Assembly (NCBI GenBank): GCA_964485235.1
Contig: CAZAIO010000008.1
Span: 1-43,209 of the forward strand
DNA: 43,209 nucleotides
Reading direction: 5' to 3'
Origin: CAZAIO01 sp964485235
GTDB lineage: Bacteria > Chloroflexota > Dehalococcoidia > GIF9 > UBA5629
The notes under the pieces were generated by a model, which had not been told where the DNA came from, searched no databases, and saw only the letters and a list, made by a program, of their open reading frames with translations. Positions 1 to 7,097 of this stretch are shown one piece after another. The position numbers were made by a program, and so were the translations under genes. The stretch's first letter is position 1; each line of letters opens with the position of its first letter.

Positions 1-507
1 GATCTTTTAATTGATTCTTTCACCATTTATGATTTCATTAGAGCTGTTTACATATCTCGGGTAAATTATTTTTCAAATCAATATCCTGTGGGGAATAAAG
101 ATTACACCTATTTATCGGTACAGGTAATTACCTTAAAATCGGCAACAAAGACAACCTCAACGACAACTTTAAATATATTTTAGTATTCATAATACAACTT
201 ATAATTATATATATCAGAGTTTCCCGTCAATTATAGTCGATTTACAATCAATTTCGTCTGATAATACGCTATTTATCATTAAAAATATCTTGACATGTCG
301 ATAATAATTAATTATTATTACTTAATTTGATTATATATGTAATTTGCCCGTATTATTAGATCCTCCGATACTGATCAAGCTATATTCATTCAGGTAATCG
401 AGTAGAACTGACGTTCGAGCAGATAGTGTGAAATAACAGAAAAGCTCTGGAAATAAAATAGTCATGTCTATCTGAACTGAAAAAATAAATTCTGAAAATG
501 GTCACTT
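1..507. other. AT-rich stretch without a recognisable gene
   Basis: This stretch upstream of the first gene is strongly AT-rich, and I see no convincing reading frame on either strand. It holds one good promoter candidate (290-318), which would give a leader of about 180 bases before the ABC ATPase. The remaining permease and binding-protein genes of a branched-chain-type transporter are not visible here; if they exist they lie off the left edge or elsewhere. Confidence 0.6.
290..318 (+). promoter_or_regulatory. Sigma70-type promoter candidate for the livG-type gene
   Basis: A perfect -35 hexamer TTGACA (290-295) is followed after exactly 17 bases by TATTAT (313-318). The flanks are AT-rich, so the -10 is less distinctive than the -35. 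The first gene starts about 190 bases downstream, so the leader would be long. Confidence 0.5.
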
Positions 508-1326
508 ATGAATAACGAAAAGAATATTATATTACGGCTACAGAACATTTCTCTCAGTTTCGGTGGGGTTAAAGCACTTACTGATGTAAGTATTGACATT
601 AAGGAGAACGAGATACTGGCTATTATTGGACCTAACGGCGCCGGTAAGACCTGCGTTCTCAATTGTATAAACGGTTTTTATAAACCGCAACAGGGCGAAA
701 TTTTTTTTAACGACAAAAGAATCACACGGATGCGTCCGGATAAAATTGCTGAAATGTGCATAGCAAGAACATTTCAGAACATCGAACTTTATACCGGACT
801 TACGACTCTTGATAATATAATGGCTGCACGACATATATTCATGAAACAGAATTTCATTACCGATGCAATCTATTTCGGTTGGGCTCACAAGGAGGAGATC
901 GAACATCGCCGGACTGTAGAGGAAATTATTAATTTCCTTGAAATAGAGTCGTCCAGAAAAAAGGTGGTAAGCGTTCTTCCTTACGGACTGAGAAAAAGAG
1001 TAGAGCTGGGAAGAGCCCTGGCTATGGAACCAAAAGTATTACTTCTCGATGAGCCAATGGCAGGTATGAACCTGGAGGAAAAAGAGGATATAGCCAGATT
1101 CATAATCGATGTATTCGAAGGACAGGGGGATACATATCCCCATACTCCCGTTCTCAGAGATGGCGTAAACTGTATCGTCCTGATCGAACATGATATGGGT
1201 GTGGTTATGGATATCGCAGACAGAATTATCGTACTGGACTTCGGACGCAAGATCGCCGAAGGAACACCCTCTGAGATAAAGAGCAATCCGGAAGTTATTA
1301 AAGCTTACCTCGGCCAGGAAAAATAA
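508..1326 (+). CDS. ABC transporter ATP-binding protein, LivG type
   Basis: This 272-residue cytoplasmic ATPase resembles LivG, which powers high-affinity branched-chain amino acid or related amide/acid import. The Walker A motif GPNGAGKT is at 41-48, the Q-loop glutamine at Q90, the signature region reads LPYGLRKRVELGRAL (157-171) in place of the classic LSGGQ, Walker B KVLLLDE is at 176-182, and the switch histidine is H228. Between Walker B and H228 there is an extra loop of about 15-18 residues (about 204-221) that most LivG proteins lack. No Shine-Dalgarno is obvious before the ATG at 508. The next gene is a long-chain acyl-CoA synthetase; LivG/synthetase neighbours are common in bacteria that import and activate organic acids. 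No permease or binding protein lies in the window, so the transported substrate cannot be told. Confidence 0.88.
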   Translation: MNNEKNIILRLQNISLSFGGVKALTDVSIDIKENEILAIIGPNGAGKTCVLNCINGFYKPQQGEIFFNDKRITRMRPDKIAEMCIARTFQNIELYTGLTTLDNIMAARHIFMKQNFITDAIYFGWAHKEEIEHRRTVEEIINFLEIESSRKKVVSVLPYGLRKRVELGRALAMEPKVLLLDEPMAGMNLEEKEDIARFIIDVFEGQGDTYPHTPVLRDGVNCIVLIEHDMGVVMDIADRIIVLDFGRKIAEGTPSEIKSNPEVIKAYLGQEK

Positions 1327-1464
1327 ATCGCGGGAAACTCGACCATAACAGACATTGATTGCTAATGTAAGGTAACGGTGATAATCAGGAATTTCATTCT
1401 GGATTATCACTTGCAAATTCCGAAAAAGCTATTCTGATATAAGAAAAGGTGGCTGATTTTAAGA

Positions 1465-3405
1465 ATGAGTGAAGTATCAATAACTACCAATACAGTGCAA
1501 ATATATAAAGAAAAGGGTGATACCTGGCCAAAAATATTAAAATATAACTTTGAGAAATACGGCGATAAACACATTGCCATGCGTCATAAACAAAGAGGTA
1601 TTTGGAAACCATTCACATGGAAAGACTACTATACAAACGTAAAGTATCTTTCACTCGGCTTTATTTCCCTTGGACTCAAACCGGGAGATAAGGTGATTAT
1701 TATCGGAGATAACGCTCCCCAATGGTATTATGCCGAACTGGCTGCCCAGGCCGGTCATGGTGTAGCCGTCGGTGTATATTCAGATTTAACTCCATCGGAA
1801 ATAAAATACCTGGCTGTGAATTCAGATGCAGCATTTGCCATAGTTGAAGACCAGGAGCAAGTCGACAAATTCCTTGAGATAAAAAACGACCTCCCTCTAT
1901 TGAAAAAAGTAATATACTGGGACCATAAAGGGTTATCCCACTATGATAATCCAATTCTCATGGGGTATCAGCAGGTACTGGAAGTAGGAAAGCAGTATGA
2001 TACTGAACATCGCGGGCTTTTTGAGCAAAATATAGCAAGCGGAAATGCAGATGATGTCTGCGCGCTTATCTATACATCAGGTACCACGGGACCTGCTCCA
2101 AAAGGGGCCATTCACACTTATAAGACCATGAAAGCCGGCGCTGAATGTTATTTGAACCTCGATCCCTGGTATGAAAGTGATAATATCGTTCCTTACCTGC
2201 CTCCGGCATGGATGACCGAGCAGTTATCAGGAATCGGCTGCCATCTTTTATCTGCCAGTATACTCAACTTTGCAGAGGAACCCGAAACACAACAGGACGA
2301 TACCAGGGAGATAGGACCAAGTATAGTATTTTATGGGGCTCGTTTATGGGAATCTCAGGCAGCGACAGTACATAACCGTAACAACGAAGCCGATTCCCTG
2401 AAAAGATTTGTTTTTCGCTCGTTTATGCCGGTAGGCTACAAGATAGCGGATATGCGTTCCCGCAAAGAAAAACCGGGCATCTTACAAAGAATACTCTATG
2501 GTTTTACTCATCTTATCCTTTTCAGACCTATAAGGGACAGCCTCGGACTCACGAACGCCAGAATCTGCTATACAACTGATGCTATATTAAGTCCGAACGC
2601 CTTCAGATTTTACCATGCTTTGAATTTACCGCTTAAAAGTCTATACGGCTCAACAGAAGGTGGACCGGTAGCGGGCGCCGGCAACGACGATATAAGAATA
2701 GAGACTATAGGCCCGGCTCATCAGGGAGTCGAGGTAAAAATAACAGATAATGGAGAGATTGTATACCGGCAAGCCGGCACTTTTAACGGCTACTATAAAG
2801 ACCCCGAAAAAACGGCGAAAGTGTTGAAAGATGGATGGTATTACAGCGGAGATAGCGGTTTTATCGCGGATAACGGGCACCTTGTTTTTACGGACAGGAC
2901 AGAAGATGTGGTTACACTTGCAGGCGGCGAAAAATTGGCTCCTCAGTTCCTCGAGAGTCGCTTGAGGTATAACCCGCATATAAAAGATGCATGGATTGTA
3001 GCCGGACCAAACAATGAATATGCCTCGGCGGTCATTGTTATTGATTATAAAAATGTAGGCAGATGGGCAGGACATAACAGAGTATCTTATGATAATTTCG
3101 TTGAGCTTTCTCAAAAACCTGAGGTCTATCAGTTGATAAAGAGGGACATCGATAGCATAAATCAAGATTTGCCACAAGGTTTAAGGATAAGGAAATTTGT
3201 CAACCTTGACCGGGAATTTGAAGCAGATGAAGCTGAATTAACCAGGAACAGAAAACTTCGAAGAACCTTATTGAAAGACCGCTATAAAGACATTATCCAC
3301 GCGATCTATAGTGATAAAGATAATGTCTCAATTGAAATCAATGCCGACTACAGGGACAAGCAAAAAGAAGAAGTGAAGACCACTGTAAATATTGAGTCTG
3401 TGTAA
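1465..3405 (+). CDS. AMP-forming long-chain acyl-CoA synthetase (FAA1-like)
   Basis: This 646-residue enzyme of the ANL superfamily activates a carboxylic acid with ATP to an acyl-adenylate and then to acyl-CoA. The phosphate-binding loop YTSGTTGPAPKG is at 203-214, the A5 motif YGSTEGG at 394-400, A7 YYSGDSGF at 459-466, and the hinge region DRTEDVV...GGEKLAP at 477-493. The length and the basic C-terminal ELTRNRKLRR segment fit the COG1022/FAA1 type rather than short acetyl-CoA synthetases. The ATG at 1465 is preceded by AAAAGGTGG at 1444-1452, a purine-rich ribosome site slightly far away. It lies 138 bases after the ABC ATPase on the same strand, and the two probably form a unit for uptake and activation of an acid. 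The acyl chain cannot be assigned from sequence alone. Confidence 0.88.
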   Translation: MSEVSITTNTVQIYKEKGDTWPKILKYNFEKYGDKHIAMRHKQRGIWKPFTWKDYYTNVKYLSLGFISLGLKPGDKVIIIGDNAPQWYYAELAAQAGHGVAVGVYSDLTPSEIKYLAVNSDAAFAIVEDQEQVDKFLEIKNDLPLLKKVIYWDHKGLSHYDNPILMGYQQVLEVGKQYDTEHRGLFEQNIASGNADDVCALIYTSGTTGPAPKGAIHTYKTMKAGAECYLNLDPWYESDNIVPYLPPAWMTEQLSGIGCHLLSASILNFAEEPETQQDDTREIGPSIVFYGARLWESQAATVHNRNNEADSLKRFVFRSFMPVGYKIADMRSRKEKPGILQRILYGFTHLILFRPIRDSLGLTNARICYTTDAILSPNAFRFYHALNLPLKSLYGSTEGGPVAGAGNDDIRIETIGPAHQGVEVKITDNGEIVYRQAGTFNGYYKDPEKTAKVLKDGWYYSGDSGFIADNGHLVFTDRTEDVVTLAGGEKLAPQFLESRLRYNPHIKDAWIVAGPNNEYASAVIVIDYKNVGRWAGHNRVSYDNFVELSQKPEVYQLIKRDIDSINQDLPQGLRIRKFVNLDREFEADEAELTRNRKLRRTLLKDRYKDIIHAIYSDKDNVSIEINADYRDKQKEEVKTTVNIESV

Positions 3406-3625
3406 GCAACTAACTAATAATTGTGTATCCGGCACTGAACGGTGGTTGAAAATCAAGTGATATTCCAGCTTAATCGTTTGTTTGGCTTCCCGCATTTACA
3501 GCCTGCCTTCTGGCATAACCGACACGCTAGCATTCATACCTTTCTGTGACATTATTACCTGTCCGGGTTCTTGTTTTAAGAAGCCATAATCAATTGCAAG
3601 CACTTAGGTCAAATGAAAAAACTTA

Positions 3626-3634
3626 TGCTATAAT
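3626..3634 (+). promoter_or_regulatory. Extended -10 promoter directly abutting the thiL start
   Basis: TGCTATAAT is a perfect extended -10 element. It ends only six bases before the GTG start of thiL at 3641. Transcription would be expected to start at or within a base or two of the GTG, giving a leaderless mRNA. No good -35 is seen at 16-18 bases upstream, which is normal for extended -10 promoters. Confidence 0.55.
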
Positions 3635-3640
3635 CCAGCC

Positions 3641-4648
3641 GTGAAAGTCTCGGAAATCGGAGAATTCGGACTAATCAAAATGCTGTCGGAAGAGATCGAG
3701 AAGACCGGCAGTATCAACCTGGATAATTGCCATATAATCACTGGTATAGGAGACGATGCAGCATTATGGCATTGTAAAAATCAGGTACAAATCGCCACCA
3801 CAGACACGCTTATTCAGGATACACACTTCGATTTTGCTTATACGGGGTGGTGGGATATTGGTTACAAAGCCATTGCCGTGAATTTAAGCGACATTGCTGC
3901 AATGGGCGGTACGCCGCTTTTTGCACTCGTTTCGCTTTCCCTACCCGGACATACTGATGCTGACCAGGTATTAGAGGCTTACCGTGGTATGCTCCGGATA
4001 GCCGGTAAATTCGGTACCCGTATTATTGGCGGTAATATAGCGACTTCAGAAAAAGTGGTCATTAACGTTACTGCTATAGGTTCATTGGATAACAGCACGG
4101 CTCTCATGCGTTCAACCGCCCGGGAAAGCGACAAAATAGCTCTCACTGGATACACAGGTCTCTCTGCAGCCGGTCGATGGATAATGAAAAACAGACAATC
4201 CTTGAATCCAGAAGATGAGACCATATTTAAAAAAGCCCACCTTCAACCGCTTCCCAGAGTAGCAGAGGGGAAAAAGCTAAGGGGACTGGGTATAAAAACT
4301 GCGATAGATATTAGCGACGGCTTGCTCGCCGACCTGTCACATATATGCTCTGCAAGTAAAGTAAAAGCGGTTGTCAATAAAGACCTTGTGCCGGTCCATC
4401 CTTCACTTAAATCCTGTTTTTCGAAAGAAAAATATATGCAATTTATTCTGGCAGGCGGAGAGGACTATGAGCTTTTATTTACTGCACCCGGACATATCAT
4501 TGAGCAGGTAAAAGAAAGAATGTCCTCCCCTGTTACAGTTATCGGAGAAATAGTCACAGGGACACCGGGACAGGTAGAGATAGTGGATAATGACGGAAAA
4601 ATAAATACTTTTGAATTTAATGGATGGGACCATTTCAAGCATGAGTGA
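3641..4648 (+). CDS. thiL: Thiamine-monophosphate kinase
   Basis: ThiL phosphorylates thiamine monophosphate to thiamine diphosphate with ATP, the last step of thiamine cofactor synthesis. The 335-residue protein shows the family motifs in order: GDDAA (37-41), TTDTLIQDTHF (53-63), NLSDIAAMGGTP (81-92), GGN (130-132), DISDGL (223-228) and GGEDYELLFT (272-281). The start is GTG at 3641. An extended -10 box sits just upstream and there is no Shine-Dalgarno, so the message is probably leaderless. The end overlaps the tsaE start (ATGAGTGA, 4641-4648), so thiL, tsaE and tsaB are likely co-transcribed and translationally coupled. Confidence 0.93.
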   Translation: MKVSEIGEFGLIKMLSEEIEKTGSINLDNCHIITGIGDDAALWHCKNQVQIATTDTLIQDTHFDFAYTGWWDIGYKAIAVNLSDIAAMGGTPLFALVSLSLPGHTDADQVLEAYRGMLRIAGKFGTRIIGGNIATSEKVVINVTAIGSLDNSTALMRSTARESDKIALTGYTGLSAAGRWIMKNRQSLNPEDETIFKKAHLQPLPRVAEGKKLRGLGIKTAIDISDGLLADLSHICSASKVKAVVNKDLVPVHPSLKSCFSKEKYMQFILAGGEDYELLFTAPGHIIEQVKERMSSPVTVIGEIVTGTPGQVEIVDNDGKINTFEFNGWDHFKHE

Positions 4649-5150
4649 CGGAAGAAACGTTATCACGCTTAAATTTATTTCACATAGCCCGGAACAAACA
4701 CAAAGTTTGGGCGTTGAGTTGGGTAAACACGCCGGTAAAGGCGACGTTTTTTTACTTTCCGGCGATCTCGGAAGCGGAAAGACTTGCCTCACACAGGGTA
4801 TCGCATGGGGACTTGAGGTTAAAGAGTACGCATTCAGCCCCTCTTTTGTATTGATGCGCGAATACCACGGACGACTACCTCTCTACCACGTCGATTTCTA
4901 TCGTCTCGATACAATCCAGGAAATTGTCGACCTCGCGCTGGATGAATATTTATACGGCAGCGGTATCTGTGTAATCGAATGGTCGGAAAAAGGCATTGCG
5001 GTGTTACCCGAGGATAATCTACATATTACTCTTGAATATAAACCGGAGTGCGATTCAGACCGGCTTATCACGCTGCAGGCATATGGCGACAGGTACCGGG
5101 AACTGGTAGAATCTATAAATGTAGACTTGGAGATATGGAATTATCAATAG
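4641..5150 (+). CDS. tsaE: tRNA threonylcarbamoyladenosine synthesis ATPase
   Basis: TsaE is the ATPase that works with TsaB and TsaD to put the threonylcarbamoyl group on A37 of ANN-decoding tRNAs. The Walker A motif GDLGSGKT is at 41-48, the family segment SPSFVLMREY at 66-75, and HVDFYRL at 83-89, with an IEW motif further on. I chose ATG 4641, which overlaps the thiL stop by eight bases, giving 169 residues. An in-frame ATG at 4611 lies inside thiL and would add ten residues with no family match. The 3' end overlaps tsaB by 16 bases. TsaD is not in the window. Confidence 0.9.
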   Translation: MSDGRNVITLKFISHSPEQTQSLGVELGKHAGKGDVFLLSGDLGSGKTCLTQGIAWGLEVKEYAFSPSFVLMREYHGRLPLYHVDFYRLDTIQEIVDLALDEYLYGSGICVIEWSEKGIAVLPEDNLHITLEYKPECDSDRLITLQAYGDRYRELVESINVDLEIWNYQ

Positions 5151-5812
5151 ATACTTCAACCGAATTTGCCGGCATCGCATTATCCCGCGGTGGCGAAACG
5201 CTGGCAGAGCTTATGTGGCGGTCCGGCCAGAACCATAGCAAAGAGCTCCTCCCGAATATCAACCATTTGCTCAGCCAGTCCAGTACAGCCGGAGAATCTA
5301 TAGACGCCGTATTCGTAGCGATCGGCCCTGGCAGTTTTAACGGAATTCGCGTGGGTATCAGCACAGCAAAAGGGCTTGCACTTTCGTTACAGATACCAAT
5401 ACTGGGTATAAGCTCTCTGGAAATCGAAGCATTTCCATTTGCATACACAGGTCTTCCCATATGCCCGATACATAGTGCCGGCCGCAATGAGATCGCCACT
5501 GCACTGTTCAAACAGAACGCTCGCTGGACCCGCATTAAACAGGAACACATCACCACTGTTGACACTTTATGTCAACAAACGAAAGAAAGGACTTTATTCT
5601 GCGGCGAACTACCGGACGAAACTGTCGGGACAATAAAAAACAGTTTGAAAGAACTTGCAGTTATACCCGGGCCTACTACCCGTCTTCGCCGTGCAGGCTA
5701 TCTTGCGTCACTCGGATTTATGCGCCTTGAAAACAACGACCGTGATAATCCTGCAAGCCTTCAACCTCTCTACCTGCGCCCTCCATCCATTACAAAACGC
5801 AAGGTTAAATGA
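5135..5812 (+). CDS. tsaB: tRNA threonylcarbamoyladenosine synthesis protein TsaB
   Basis: TsaB is the ASKHA-fold, non-catalytic partner of TsaD in t6A synthesis. The protein is 225 residues from ATG 5135 and begins MELSIDTST, the usual beta-strand start of the family. Other family features are NHSKELLP (33-40) and GPGSFNGIRVG (64-74). A GGAG at 5129-5132 precedes the ATG with short spacing. The reading frame is open further upstream, but those residues come from sequence inside tsaE and match nothing. The 16-base overlap with tsaE supports translational coupling. A RimI-type acetyltransferase, often next to tsaB, is absent. Confidence 0.9.
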   Translation: MELSIDTSTEFAGIALSRGGETLAELMWRSGQNHSKELLPNINHLLSQSSTAGESIDAVFVAIGPGSFNGIRVGISTAKGLALSLQIPILGISSLEIEAFPFAYTGLPICPIHSAGRNEIATALFKQNARWTRIKQEHITTVDTLCQQTKERTLFCGELPDETVGTIKNSLKELAVIPGPTTRLRRAGYLASLGFMRLENNDRDNPASLQPLYLRPPSITKRKVK

Positions 5813-5997
5813 CTTATTAGACAGGTGATCATAATACTAACTATCAAAATGAGATATATGATACAATCTAACTCCCTGGTTATACTATAAAGACTATGAA
5901 AAACGAATTATGGACCATACCCTATAAACTGTCGTTTTCGGTAGCAGCAATTTAAATATAAATTATTAAAACACCATTATTCTGAAGGAGCAAGACA

Positions 5998-6450
5998 ATG
6001 GAACAGACCCTGATACTGATCAAACCTGACGCGGTACAGCGGGGACTTACAGGAACTATCATCGAGCGTTTTGAAAGGCGGGGACTAAAAATAGTCGCAA
6101 TGAAATTGATGCAGGTCGACAAATCGCTTGCACAACAGCACTATGGGGTTCATAAGGATAAACCATTTTTTGACGACCTTGTTGGTTTCATTACCTCCAG
6201 CCCGATCGTTGCAATTGTGTTCGAGGGGAAAAACGCGGTTGAAATAGCGCGGCAATGCATGGGAAACACAAATTCAGCACAGGCTGCTCTCGGAACAATT
6301 AGAGGTGATTTCGGACTGGATATACAGAATAACCTGGTACATGGATCGGACTCGAAAGAAAATGCCGTTAAAGAGATAAGTCTTTTCTTCTCAAAAGAGG
6401 AAATTCTGAAATATTCAATGACAATCGAAAAATGGATTACTGGATCCTGA
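5998..6450 (+). CDS. ndk: Nucleoside-diphosphate kinase
   Basis: Ndk transfers the gamma phosphate between nucleoside triphosphates and diphosphates through a phosphohistidine. The 150-residue protein has the N-terminal KPDA motif (9-12), the active-site histidine H115 in NLVHGSDS, and the nucleotide-binding stretch TNSAQAALGTIRGDFG (91-106). The ATG at 5998 follows a clear GAAGGAG ribosome site. It is 185 bases downstream of tsaB, so it may have its own promoter, although I see no strong one. Its last 14 bases overlap the convergent 3' end of rsfS on the other strand. Confidence 0.95.
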   Translation: MEQTLILIKPDAVQRGLTGTIIERFERRGLKIVAMKLMQVDKSLAQQHYGVHKDKPFFDDLVGFITSSPIVAIVFEGKNAVEIARQCMGNTNSAQAALGTIRGDFGLDIQNNLVHGSDSKENAVKEISLFFSKEEILKYSMTIEKWITGS

Positions 6451-6781
6451 CAACGGGAACCGCTTTGTTCCACAGTTCGTCAAGATTATAATAACTACGC
6501 TGCTGGGGCGAGAAGATATGTACAATTACATTTCCCAGGTCAAGTAGTACCCAACCCGACCCGGCAGCACCTTCACTATGATGAGGAATAACGCCTTCTT
6601 TCTTTAATACTTTGCTTATTTCCTCACGTATAGCTTCGATCTGCCTTTCACTATCACCGCTGCATATAACAAAATAATCTGCAAAAGAGCAGATATTTCT
6701 CATATCCAATAAAACGATATCATCGGCCTGTTTGTCAGACGCTATCTCAACAACCTTACGACCGATATCAATTGATTCCAG
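6437..6781 (-). CDS. rsfS: Ribosomal silencing factor RsfS, probable CTG start
   Basis: RsfS (DUF143/Iojap family) binds ribosomal protein L14 and blocks subunit joining under starvation. The core DMRNICSFADYFVICSG and the later WVLLDLGNVIVHIFS are typical. The first usual start codon in frame (TTG at 6709) would cut off the N-terminal helix. The frame stays open upstream to a stop at 6805 and encodes a normal family N-terminus (IDIGRKVVEIASDKQADDIVLL). No ATG, GTG or TTG occurs there. A GGGGGAG ribosome site (6788-6794) sits six bases before a CTG at 6781-6779, so I use CTG, giving 114 residues, the usual length; ATT at 6784 is the alternative. The gene is divergent from ftsH and convergent with ndk. 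Confidence 0.85.
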   Translation of the reverse strand: MESIDIGRKVVEIASDKQADDIVLLDMRNICSFADYFVICSGDSERQIEAIREEISKVLKKEGVIPHHSEGAAGSGWVLLDLGNVIVHIFSPQQRSYYNLDELWNKAVPVVRIQ

Positions 6782-6816
6782 AATAAACTCCCCCGATTTA
6801 TACTATTTATATTCAC

Positions 6817-6822
6817 ATTATA
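6817..6822 (-). promoter_or_regulatory. -10 element upstream of rsfS
   Basis: Read on the minus strand this is a perfect TATAAT about 35 bases upstream of the proposed CTG start of rsfS. The matching -35 region is weak, so only the -10 is called. Confidence 0.35.
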
Positions 6823-7029
6823 TCATATTTATCGATAAACACTGATTGTTCAAATTACTTCCTGCCTGTATTAAGAAATATAGATATAAAGGACTATCAT
6901 ATGGAGAATAAGGGAAACCGTACGGGTAAAACCGGAATGGAGATATTACAATGTGTTGATGATGATGTCTGTTGATAACTGATATTTATTTTTATTATAT
7001 AAAATCGGGTGTAATCGGGCTTGTTAAAC

Positions 7030-7073
7030 TTGACAGAATGTGATTTCATGTACATACTTATATTTGCTATAAT
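7030..7073 (+). promoter_or_regulatory. ftsH promoter region, two overlapping candidates
   Basis: TTGACA (7030-7035) is followed after 17 bases by a weak -10, CATACT (7053-7058). A second, stronger candidate is the extended -10 TGCTATAAT (7065-7073) with only a poor -35. Either would give a leader of about 18-33 bases before the ftsH ATG at 7098. The extended -10 is identical to the one before thiL. Confidence 0.5.
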
Positions 7074-7097
7074 TAAAAATACAGGGAAAGTGAGTTT

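Larger units (their letters stand above)
6782..7097. other. rsfS-ftsH divergent intergenic region with one tiny ORF
   Basis: This 316-base divergent spacer holds the rsfS -10, the ftsH promoter region and a possible 24-codon ORF at 6901-6975 on the plus strand. That ORF has an ATG preceded by AAAGGA at 6888-6893 and ends in a cysteine next to an acidic run (VDDDVC). It matches nothing I recognise and may be chance. No RNA gene is evident. Confidence 0.4.

Noticed and set aside
1..507. CRISPR array or repeat region in the AT-rich left edge
   Set aside because: No regularly spaced repeat is visible, and the simple AT-rich runs are not periodic.
4611..4640. Start of tsaE at ATG 4611
   Set aside because: It lies well inside thiL and adds residues without family support. 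ATG 4641 forms a typical ATGAGTGA overlap.
5048..5134. N-terminal extension of TsaB from ATG 5048
   Set aside because: These residues overlap tsaE and match no TsaB N-terminus. The family start MELSIDTST begins at ATG 5135 with a ribosome site.
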